NCBI GenBank assembly: GCA_022710485.1
Contig: JAKLGU010000011.1
Location: 1-64,000 of the forward strand
Source: Gemmatimonadota bacterium
Lineage (GTDB): Bacteria > Gemmatimonadota > Gemmatimonadetes > Gemmatimonadales > GWC2-71-9
Direction of reading: 5' to 3'
DNA: 64,000 nucleotides
Shown here: positions 29,016 through 36,640 of the stretch, piece after piece
Layout of the letters: the number at the start of each line of letters is the position of its first letter
How positions within the stretch are numbered: the stretch's first letter is position 1
The notes under the pieces: generated by a model
What the model was told of the DNA's origin: nothing
What the model saw: the letters and a program-made list of their open reading frames with translations, nothing else
The model's database searches: none
Translations under genes and position numbers: made by a program

Positions 29016-31714
29016 TTGGCGCCCATCTTCGCCCGGAGCTCCGTGAACCAATTGTCCACCACCACGACCTGCCCCGCACCGGGCGACGCATTGACGGCGG
29101 CGAGCCGCACCATCACGAAACCGGAATCGCCGGGAGTGAGGTCGTAGTAGGGCACGATGTTCGACCCGAGCAGGACGCCGCCCAGCGAGAAGAGCCGCCG
29201 GGGCTCGCCCGGGCTGAAGGTGGCGCCCGGGGCGATGGCCACCGCCATGAGGTCGTTGCTCGCACTCTCGAAGAAGAGCTCGCGCCCGCTCCGGGACCAC
29301 CGCGCCGCTTCTCCGCCACGGGTCGAGACTTGCCACCGGCCGCTGCCGGTGTTCGGGAAGGGTCGCACGAAGACCTCGAACTGTCCCGACTCGTTCGACG
29401 AGTAGGCGAGCCACTTGCCGTCGGGGGAGAGCGCCGCACCCTGTTCGTGGAACTTTCCAGTGAGGAGAGGCGTCGGCACGGTGTCGCGTCCAGGGCGGAT
29501 GCCATGGATGTCCCGTCCGCCGTCCGGTGTATTGACCCGATAGATCAGCCACTCGCCGTTCGCCGACATGGTGGCTTCGGCGATGATCCCATTCGGCGCT
29601 CGCCAGACCAGTTCGGCCGCGGTGCTGCCGTCGGCCCGCTTCTTCCAGACCGACACCGGACCGCTGTCAACCGTCGAGAGGTAGAACACTGTCTGCCCGT
29701 CCGCCGCCCACGTCGGCCGGACCGAGGAGGTGCCGTCGAAGGTGAGACGCGACAGCGGTCCGGCGGGAAGTTGCTTGATCCAGATATCAGGGGACGCCAC
29801 CCCGACCACGTCCAGCGCAATGCGGGTGCCGTCGGGCGAGAGACTGATGGCGCGATTGTTCGAGGGGTTGAACGACACGGGCGGGTCGAGCGGAGTGGCG
29901 CCACCTTGCCGGCTCACGTAGACCAGTTCGGCGACACCACCGGTGCTGGACGCCAGCCCCGGCACGTAGGCCAGTGCACCGCTGTTCGAGATCGCGAAGT
30001 CGACGCCGCCGAACGCCTTCGTCATCGCCCCCTCGAAGAGCGGCACGCCTGGCCCCGTCAGCTCGAACTTGTCCTGGTCGAACGGCGCCGCGAGGACGGC
30101 TCCGTCGGCCCGCACGTAGACCAGGTATCCCGGCGCCACGTACCGCGCCAGCAGGCCCTTCGTCAGCACGTGGCGTTCGCGCGCCTTGAAGTCGTATGCG
30201 ACGATGTCGAAATCGGTCGGGTCGAGGTTGCGCCGGGAGCGGAAGAGGAGTCCCTTCCCGTTTGGGAGTGCTGCCGGCCAGGCATGTCCGAGCTCGTTCG
30301 CCGCGGAATCGAGCAGAACAACCGGCTCGGGCATGCCCCCGTCGGCCCGGATCCGGCTGAGCCCGGGGGGCGCGTCGAAGTAGATCCAGCCGTCGGGCCC
30401 CCAGGCGGTTCCACCGCCGGCGCCGCCACCCGGCGTCGTCAGCGTGATGGGGGGGCCGCCGGTTACCGGCACGATCTTCAGGTCGAAGTTGGCGCCGGCG
30501 GAAAAGACGATCCGCTGCCCGTCGGGCGAGAACCAGGGGCTGACGGCGCCGAGCGTGCCCGGCAGCGGCGTGGCGTCGAGGCGGTCGCGGTCGCGCACCC
30601 AGAGCTGGTCCCCACCCTCACCCGGCCCGACGTAGACGAGACGGCTCCCGTCGGGCGAGAAGGCGAGGTTCGCGCCGGGGATCCCCTGCCGCATCGCCTG
30701 GTCGGGTGGAAGGCCCATGCTATAGCGGATGACGGGCCGCGGCGGCTCCTGGCGGAGCAGCGCCCACGCCGCGATGGCCGTGCTCACGGCCGCGACGGTG
30801 GCCAGCCCGGCCACAAGCGCTCGTGCGCGGGGAGACGTGGCGCGCACGCCACCCGCAACGGAGGTAGTCGCCCGCGTGGCGAACCCCGGATTCGCCAGCG
30901 CCGCCGCAAACTCCGCGGCCGAACTGAACCGGTCGGCCGGGAGCTTCTCCAGCGCGGTCAGCACCGCCGCCTCGACCTGCGGCGGAATGGTGTGCCGCTG
31001 GCTCGTGAGTGACCGGGGCTGCTCCGTGACCACGCGCGCCACGATGGCCTGCGCTGTCGAACCAGTGAACGGCGGGTCCCCCGTCAGCATCTCGTAGAGC
31101 ACGCAACCCAGAGCATACACGTCGGAACGCGCGGAAATCTCCCGCTCTCCCATCGCCTGCTCGGGACTCATGTAGTGCGGCGTGCCGAGGCTCATGCCGG
31201 TCTCGGTCATCCGGGTGCCGGCGGTGCTCACCGCCAGCGCGATGCCGAAGTCGGCCACCAGCGCCGAGCCGTCGTGCAGCAGAATATTCTCGGGCTTGAT
31301 GTCGCGGTGGATGACGCCGTGGCGGTGCGCGTAGTCCAGCGCCGAGGCGGCCTCGGTGGCGATCCGCACCGCGTCGGCCACCGGGAGCTGCTTCTCGCGG
31401 CTGATCCGGTCGCGGACCGTCTCGCCCTCGACGAACGGCATCACGTAGTAGAGGAGGCCGTCCGCGTCGCCCGAATCAATCAGCCCGAGGATGTGCGGAT
31501 GCTGGAGATTGGCCGTCGTCTTGATCTCGGCCAGGAAACGATCGGCGCCGATGACGGCGCCGAGTTCGGGGCGGAGGACCTTCACCGCCACGCGCCGGTC
31601 GTGCTTGATGTCGAAGGCCAGGTACACCGTGGCCATGCCGCCCGCGCCCAGCTCCCGCTCGAAGGTGTAGCGGTCGGACAGCGCCTCGGTCAGCTTGGGA
31701 GGAATCATGGGCAC
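29012..31714 (-). CDS. Ser/Thr protein kinase with TolB/PD40 beta-propeller (first gene of the kinase run)
   Basis: 900-aa kinase and first gene of the long minus-strand series. GAGGMATVYLAFD, VAVKV, HRDIKPEN, DFGIALAVSTAGT and MSPEQAMGERE are intact; a membrane helix lies near 300-320 and the rest is PD40 propeller with FSPDG, LSPDG and WAADG turns. The GTG at 31714 leaves 8 nt after GGGAGG, better than the ATG two codons later (14 nt). A promoter for the whole run should lie between here and the divergent M24 peptidase gene, but no convincing -35/-10 pair was found there. Confidence 0.94.
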   Translation of the reverse strand: MPMIPPKLTEALSDRYTFERELGAGGMATVYLAFDIKHDRRVAVKVLRPELGAVIGADRFLAEIKTTANLQHPHILGLIDSGDADGLLYYVMPFVEGETVRDRISREKQLPVADAVRIATEAASALDYAHRHGVIHRDIKPENILLHDGSALVADFGIALAVSTAGTRMTETGMSLGTPHYMSPEQAMGEREISARSDVYALGCVLYEMLTGDPPFTGSTAQAIVARVVTEQPRSLTSQRHTIPPQVEAAVLTALEKLPADRFSSAAEFAAALANPGFATRATTSVAGGVRATSPRARALVAGLATVAAVSTAIAAWALLRQEPPRPVIRYSMGLPPDQAMRQGIPGANLAFSPDGSRLVYVGPGEGGDQLWVRDRDRLDATPLPGTLGAVSPWFSPDGQRIVFSAGANFDLKIVPVTGGPPITLTTPGGGAGGGTAWGPDGWIYFDAPPGLSRIRADGGMPEPVVLLDSAANELGHAWPAALPNGKGLLFRSRRNLDPTDFDIVAYDFKARERHVLTKGLLARYVAPGYLVYVRADGAVLAAPFDQDKFELTGPGVPLFEGAMTKAFGGVDFAISNSGALAYVPGLASSTGGVAELVYVSRQGGATPLDPPVSFNPSNNRAISLSPDGTRIALDVVGVASPDIWIKQLPAGPLSRLTFDGTSSVRPTWAADGQTVFYLSTVDSGPVSVWKKRADGSTAAELVWRAPNGIIAEATMSANGEWLIYRVNTPDGGRDIHGIRPGRDTVPTPLLTGKFHEQGAALSPDGKWLAYSSNESGQFEVFVRPFPNTGSGRWQVSTRGGEAARWSRSGRELFFESASNDLMAVAIAPGATFSPGEPRRLFSLGGVLLGSNIVPYYDLTPGDSGFVMVRLAAVNASPGAGQVVVVDNWFTELRAKMGAK

Positions 31715-31880
31715 GACAAACACCTCCCGAAGGGGTCCGGCGACGGCCAAGTTGATGAAGAGGAACCCATTAGAGTGCGCCTTGGGGTGAAGGAGGGCAA
31801 GGGGTGGAGTTGGCGCCGGCCGCTTCCCGGCGCCAGATTCCCAACCTGCTGTCCTGTCGGACCTTACCCCGGAGCCGCGA

Positions 31881-33347
31881 ATGCCCCGATTCAGCGCCCT
31901 AAGTCTCGCCCTGTTGCTGGGGTCTGCCGGCCCGGTCGGGGCCCAGGTCCCCACGGCCGAGTACGCCGCGAGGCGGGACACGGTGGCCGCCCGCCTGGGC
32001 GACGGCGTGCTCCTCTCGTTCGGCGCCGGCGAGCCGATGACCGACGAGGCCGACTTCCACCAACTGCCCGGCTTCGAGTACCTGACCGGCTACGACCGGA
32101 TGAACGCGGTGTTCGTGATGGGCGTCCGCGGCGGGCGGGTCACCTACCAGATGCTCTTCGAGCCGCCCATCGACCCGCGCCGGGCGCTTTACGACGGCTT
32201 TGCGCCCGACTCCGCCGACCTGGAGCGCCGGATCGGCATCGGCCTGCGGAACCGCGACCATCTCCGCGACGTGCTCGACGCGATGGCGGGGCGGGGCACC
32301 CTCTGGGTGGTGGCCGACGTCCACAGCCGCGACTACCGCACCACCGACACGCTGAGCGCCGGCCGCCGCTTCGTCGAGGACTTCTGGGCCGCGCACCCCG
32401 GCGTCACGGTCCGGAGCGCCGACCCCCTCCTCGACTCGCTGCGCGTGGCGAAGAGCCCCGCCGAAATCGCGTTGCTCCGCAGGGCCATCACCATCACGGT
32501 CGAGGCGCACCTGGCCGCCATGCGGGCGGTGCGCCCCGGCGTCAACGAGGGGCAGGTCCACGCCCTCGTGGACTACACCTTCCGCATGCAGGGCGCGTCC
32601 GGCCCGTCGTTCCGCGCCATCATCGGCTCCGGCCCGAACTCCACCAGCTACCACTACCGCGCCAACGACCGCGTCATGCAGTCGGGCGAGGTGGTGGTGA
32701 TGGACATCGGCGCCCTCAATGACGACTACGCCGCGGACGTGACCCGCACCGTCCCGGTGAGCGGCACCTTCTCCCCGGACCAGGCGGCGATCTACGCCGT
32801 CGTGCGACAAGCCCAGCAGGCCGCCGAGGCCGTCGCGAAGGCCGGCGCCCCGGTGCGCGACGGCGAATCGGCCATCCGCGCGGTCATGGACCGCGAGCTC
32901 GCCAAACTCGGGCTGACCGAAGGGCCCGGTGCCACCTTCGACCCGCCCTGGGCCGACGCCGCCCGCTGCGAGCGGGTGCCGGTGGTCTGCACTCAGGCTT
33001 TTCTGTACATGGCGCACGGCCCGGGGCACGGCATCGGGCTCGAGGTGCACGACATCGGCGGCTATTCCTACTCGCCGACGGGCAGCTTCCAGCTGAACGA
33101 GGTATTTACTCTCGAGCCCGGCGTGTACGTCAGCACCGCGCTTCTGGACATGCTGGCCGACACGCCGAAGAACCGGGCGTTCGTCGCGAAAGTGCGCCCG
33201 ATGGTGGAGCGCTACAACCGCATCGGGATCAGGATCGAGGACGACTACCTGGTGACGGCGGACGGGGTGGAGTGGCTGTCGAAGGCGCCGAGGGAAATCG
33301 GCGAGATTCAGGCGGTGATGAAGGCCGCGAAGGGGCGTCGCAAGTAG
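31881..33347 (+). CDS. exported M24-family metallopeptidase (Xaa-Pro aminopeptidase-like)
   Basis: 488-aa periplasmic aminopeptidase with pita-bread fold. A signal peptide ends near residue 21 (GAQVP). The five M24 metal ligands are recognisable: D275 (VVMDIGA), D286 (YAADVTRT), H383 (HGPGHGIG), E412 (FTLEPGVY) and E453 (IRIEDDY). The N-terminal domain resembles aminopeptidase P. GGAG lies 6 nt before the ATG. It probably removes N-terminal residues preceding proline from imported peptides. A GC hairpin (31812-31836) lies in its 5' leader. Divergent from the kinase run. Confidence 0.93.
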   Translation: MPRFSALSLALLLGSAGPVGAQVPTAEYAARRDTVAARLGDGVLLSFGAGEPMTDEADFHQLPGFEYLTGYDRMNAVFVMGVRGGRVTYQMLFEPPIDPRRALYDGFAPDSADLERRIGIGLRNRDHLRDVLDAMAGRGTLWVVADVHSRDYRTTDTLSAGRRFVEDFWAAHPGVTVRSADPLLDSLRVAKSPAEIALLRRAITITVEAHLAAMRAVRPGVNEGQVHALVDYTFRMQGASGPSFRAIIGSGPNSTSYHYRANDRVMQSGEVVVMDIGALNDDYAADVTRTVPVSGTFSPDQAAIYAVVRQAQQAAEAVAKAGAPVRDGESAIRAVMDRELAKLGLTEGPGATFDPPWADAARCERVPVVCTQAFLYMAHGPGHGIGLEVHDIGGYSYSPTGSFQLNEVFTLEPGVYVSTALLDMLADTPKNRAFVAKVRPMVERYNRIGIRIEDDYLVTADGVEWLSKAPREIGEIQAVMKAAKGRRK

Positions 33348-33352
33348 TTCTT

Positions 33353-33440
33353 GTCATTGCGAGGAGGTCCCGCAGGGACCGACGAAGCAATCCCGGGCAA
33401 GAACGAGATTGCTTCGGCCACTACGTGGCCTCGCAATGAC
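33353..33440. repeat. 88-bp dispersed inverted repeat, copy B
   Basis: GTCATTGCGAGG...CCTCGCAATGAC with CGAAGCAATC/GAGATTGCTTCG arms, same element as 8908-8996 but inverted: its left arm carries the GGTCCC-GCA-GGGACC hairpin and its right arm the CCAC-TACGTGG side. It fills the gap between two convergent genes (stops at 33347 and 33447), where it could form a bidirectional terminator structure. Confidence 0.8.
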
Positions 33441-33446
33441 ACCTCC

Positions 33447-35291
33447 CTATTTCGGTTCGTGCGGGCCGAGCCAGCCCTGCCGGAACTTCTGGATGGCCTC
33501 GGTCACCGGCATCCCCGCCTCCTCGTAGGTGACTACGTCGAGGCGGTCGTCGGCAACCACCGACGCGTGCGCCTGGCTCTGCCGCCCGCGGCTACGGTAG
33601 GTGACCGAAACGACGTCACCCGGCTTGTGCGTCGCCTTGATGGCATTGAAGACGCTGTCCGACGTCAGCGGCAGGCTGTCGAGGGTCAGGATCACGTCGC
33701 CCCGGTCGAGCCCGGCCTCGTAGAACGGCGAGCCGATGAGCGTCGGCCCGTCGATGCGGCCCCCGGCCGAGTCGATGTCGAGCCGCACCGGTCCGAACCA
33801 GGCGGCACCGGGGTTCCGGGGGCGGAGGAGAAGACCACCCTGCGCCAGGAGCGCGGCAAGGTCCGGCACCTCGCGCCCCGTGATGTACTTCGCGAAGAAC
33901 TGGTCTGCGAATTCCTTGTTGCCCGAGTACTCGACCAGCGTCGCCTGCAGGTCCTGCAGGGTGTACGGCACCTCGGACTGGCCATACCGGGTCCACATCG
34001 TCCGCATGAACCCGTCGAGCGGCTTCCCCGTCTCCTTCCGCAGCGACAGGTCGAGCGCCAGCCCGACCACCGATCCCCATGTGTAATAGGAGATGAAGGT
34101 GTTGTCCTCGTTCGTCGGGTCGATCGAGGTGGCCGCGTCCACGAACGGCGCCTGGAGGCTCATTTCGACCGGGCTCGCGAACCGGCGGCCCGGATCGTTC
34201 ACGACCGCGTTGATGTTCCCCGAGAGGCCGCGGGCGTATTCCGACAGCGAGGTGACCGCGGCCCGGCGGAGGAAGAGCTGCCCATAGTAGCTCGTGAAGC
34301 CCTCCGCGAACCAGAGCTCCCCCGACATGTTGGCCCGCGTGAAGTCGAACGGCTGGAGCGACTTCGGCCGGATCCGCTCGACGTTCCACGAGTGGAAGAA
34401 TTCGTGGGACGCCGTGCCGAGCAGCGCCGTTTCGCTCGCCGCGAGGGCGCGCGAGGAGGTGAGGATGGTGGAGTTGCGGTGTTCCATCCCGTCGCCGGAG
34501 GCCCACGGGAGGTAGTCGGCGATGAAGGTGTAACTCCGCACGTCATACTGCGGCGTGGTGCCGAACACCGCCACCTGCTGCTGGACCACACGCTTCAGCT
34601 TCTCGACATAGGCGTCCAGTTCGGCGTCGCTCCCCTGGTGGTGCATGGCCACCCGCACCGGGAAGCTCCCGGCCAGCGAGGTGACCCGCCACTCGCGCAC
34701 CGCGTGGTCGCTCAGCTCCACGGGGCTGTCCATGAAGTACTGCAGGTTGGGCGCGGTGAACCGGAGGGGGTCGTCGGTCGGGAAGAGCTGGGTGGCCGCC
34801 TTCCACTTCGAGCCGGCGGGCAGCCGGAAGGCGACCGACATCGGCAGCGATTCCAGCCCGCGGATCCAGATGAACGACGCCGGCATGTTCAGGTGGGCGT
34901 GGGTGTCGTCCACCTGGGAGTAGGTCCCGTCGGCGCGGTCGGCGTACAGCATATAGGAGAAGCGGACGGTGCCGGTGTGCCCCGCCACCGACCAGGAGTA
35001 GGGGTCGGCCCGCGTCACCGTGAGCGGGTTCCCCGCGCCGTCCTCGGCGCGCACGGCATAGACGTTCTTGGCGAATTCGTGAACGGCGTAGCGGCCGGGG
35101 GAGGAGCGGCTCATCTGGAACAGCGCCGGCCGCCGGGGGAGCCCCGAGGCGATCAGCGTGATCTCGGCCTCGTGGTGCACCGCGTTGGGGAAGGAGACCT
35201 CGTACCGGATCTCCTGCGCCGCCGCGGGGAGGGCGGCGGCAAGGAGGAGGGCGGCGAGCGGCGCGGCGCGGAGCCCGCGCGACACACTCAC
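33447..35291 (-). CDS. M61-family glycyl aminopeptidase with PDZ domain, exported
   Basis: 614-aa zinc metallopeptidase. A signal peptide ends at about residue 26 (LPAAAQ). An N-terminal beta domain precedes GMEHRNST (268-275) and the zinc motif HEFFH (296-300) followed by SWNVERIRP, hallmark of M61. A PDZ domain covers roughly the last 110 residues (GSPFYEAGLDRGDVIL). The GTG start overlaps the desaturase stop (GTGA), so the pair is co-translated. Expected to trim peptides, often at Gly/Ala, in the periplasm. Confidence 0.93.
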   Translation of the reverse strand: MSVSRGLRAAPLAALLLAAALPAAAQEIRYEVSFPNAVHHEAEITLIASGLPRRPALFQMSRSSPGRYAVHEFAKNVYAVRAEDGAGNPLTVTRADPYSWSVAGHTGTVRFSYMLYADRADGTYSQVDDTHAHLNMPASFIWIRGLESLPMSVAFRLPAGSKWKAATQLFPTDDPLRFTAPNLQYFMDSPVELSDHAVREWRVTSLAGSFPVRVAMHHQGSDAELDAYVEKLKRVVQQQVAVFGTTPQYDVRSYTFIADYLPWASGDGMEHRNSTILTSSRALAASETALLGTASHEFFHSWNVERIRPKSLQPFDFTRANMSGELWFAEGFTSYYGQLFLRRAAVTSLSEYARGLSGNINAVVNDPGRRFASPVEMSLQAPFVDAATSIDPTNEDNTFISYYTWGSVVGLALDLSLRKETGKPLDGFMRTMWTRYGQSEVPYTLQDLQATLVEYSGNKEFADQFFAKYITGREVPDLAALLAQGGLLLRPRNPGAAWFGPVRLDIDSAGGRIDGPTLIGSPFYEAGLDRGDVILTLDSLPLTSDSVFNAIKATHKPGDVVSVTYRSRGRQSQAHASVVADDRLDVVTYEEAGMPVTEAIQKFRQGWLGPHEPK

Positions 35292-36403
35292 CGCCACGAG
35301 ACCGGGACCGCCTCGGGCTTGGTGGCCATGATGGCGGCGCCCGCCTCGAGCTCGGCCGAAATCCGATCGCGGATGGCGCGGAGCTCCCGGAAGCCGACCA
35401 GCTGCTTCGCGTCCTCGTCCCAGAGGGTGAGGCGGAGGGTCCGGACGCTCTGCCAGAGCGTGAGCCGCGTGACCTCGCGGAGCTCGGGGTGGTTGTCGTA
35501 GGCCCGCTGGAGGTTGTAGTTCGGGATCCGGCTCGCGATGTGGTGAATGTGGTGCAGCCCGATGCTGGCGGTAGCCCACTGCAGCACCTTCGGCATGGTG
35601 AGGTGCGAGGCCCCCTCGAGCCCGGAGGCGAAGTAATTCCACGCCTCGCGGTAGCGCCAGTAGGTGTCCTCGTACTGGTGCTGCACGTAGAACAGGTACA
35701 CCCCGATGGCCCCGGTAATCAGGGTGATCGGCACCTGCACCATCAGGAACGCCCGCCAGCCCAGCCACCAGACCATCAGCACGATCACCCCGGCGAGCGC
35801 CAGGTTGGTGAGCTGGACGCCGATCTGTTCGCGCTTCCAGGAGCGCGGGACATCGAGCGGGAGCCGGTGCTTGAGGACAAACTGCCAGGTGGGGCCGATC
35901 AGCAGGAGCACCGCCGGGTGGCGGTAGAGCCGGTACATCACGCGCTTTGCCTTGGAGCGGCTCAGGTACTCGCGTACCGTGAGGGTATCGATGTCGCCCA
36001 GGCCGCGGACGTCGAGGTTGCCGCTGGTGGCGTGGTGGATGGCGTGCGTGCGCCGCCAGTAGGCGTAGGGCACCAGCGTGATGACGCCGAGGGCGCCCCC
36101 GATCAGGTTGTTGAGCTTCTGGGAGCGGAAGAACGACCCGTGCCCGCAGTCGTGCTGGAGCATGAAGAGCCGCGCAATCATCATCGACGCGGGGACGGCC
36201 AGGATCAGGGTGAGCCAGTAGCCGACCTGCAGGCTCCAGGCCGCGAGGCCCCAGAACAGGACCAAAAGAAAGGCGGTGGAGACCAGCTGGAAACCGCTCT
36301 TCCATGCCACCGGCTGGCGGTAGGGGGCGAGCATCGCGTTCCAGTCAATAGTCTTCTCGGTCGTCTCGGCCACAGGAGCGGCCGTCGGCGGCGTGTCGGT
36401 CAT
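35288..36403 (-). CDS. fatty acid desaturase
   Basis: 371-aa integral-membrane di-iron desaturase of the Delta12/omega-6-like group. The three histidine boxes are HDCGH (84-88), HAIHH (120-124) and HHIHH (284-288), with two hydrophobic hairpins around them. GAGGG precedes the ATG. It would introduce double bonds in membrane-lipid acyl chains, using a ferredoxin-type donor not encoded nearby. Translational overlap with the M61 peptidase gene is notable because the functions have no obvious link. Confidence 0.92.
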   Translation of the reverse strand: MTDTPPTAAPVAETTEKTIDWNAMLAPYRQPVAWKSGFQLVSTAFLLVLFWGLAAWSLQVGYWLTLILAVPASMMIARLFMLQHDCGHGSFFRSQKLNNLIGGALGVITLVPYAYWRRTHAIHHATSGNLDVRGLGDIDTLTVREYLSRSKAKRVMYRLYRHPAVLLLIGPTWQFVLKHRLPLDVPRSWKREQIGVQLTNLALAGVIVLMVWWLGWRAFLMVQVPITLITGAIGVYLFYVQHQYEDTYWRYREAWNYFASGLEGASHLTMPKVLQWATASIGLHHIHHIASRIPNYNLQRAYDNHPELREVTRLTLWQSVRTLRLTLWDEDAKQLVGFRELRAIRDRISAELEAGAAIMATKPEAVPVSWR

Positions 36404-36494
36404 CGTATTCCCTCATTGGGCCCGGGGGTCGGGCTGAGGGGAAATATACGAGATCGGGGGCGCGGGCGCCGGGCGGGATTGGGCGGGATCGGGC

Positions 36495-36516
36495 GGGGTG
36501 GCCTCACGGCCACCCC
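36495..36516. terminator. GC hairpin between desaturase and kinase gene
   Basis: Perfect 9-bp stem GGGGTGGCC-TCAC-GGCCACCCC. No T-tract follows on either strand. It lies in the 237-bp gap upstream of the desaturase and downstream of the kinase stop, so it could act as a terminator stem or RNA-stabilising hairpin. Confidence 0.35.
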
Positions 36517-36600
36517 TGTGGCCGCTGGAACGCAACTTCGGAGGGCTGGACCGACGCCATATCGTGGCACTCGTCCGCGAAATTGCGGATCCCTACGGCG

Positions 36601-36624
36601 AGGGGTGGGCGTGAGCCCACCCCT
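36601..36624 (-). terminator. terminator-like hairpin after the kinase pair
   Basis: Perfect 10-bp stem AGGGGTGGGC-GTGA-GCCCACCCCT, 17 nt beyond the stop of the kinase ending at 36641 (minus strand). Lacks a clear U-tract, as is common in very GC-rich genomes. Likely ends the two-kinase transcript that starts near 42.2 kb. Confidence 0.5.
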
Positions 36625-36640
36625 CCCACCGATGGCCGCC

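Noticed and set aside
25806..29147. 1113-codon plus-strand open frame
   Set aside because: It is antisense to the kinase at 26349 and the XRE gene; the protein is Arg/Gly/His-rich without domains, a by-product of high GC content.
29016..29552. N-terminal extension of the kinase at 26349
   Set aside because: The extra residues are out-of-frame reading of the preceding kinase; the GTGA overlap start at 29015 matches the other kinases.
31812..31836. Riboswitch in the leader of the M24 peptidase
   Set aside because: Only a single GC stem (TGGCGCCGG/CCGGCGCCA) is seen, with no recognisable aptamer; recorded as a plain hairpin.
33351..35501. 716-codon plus-strand open frame
   Set aside because: Antisense to the M61 peptidase, which has HEFFH and a PDZ domain; the frame starts in the dispersed repeat.
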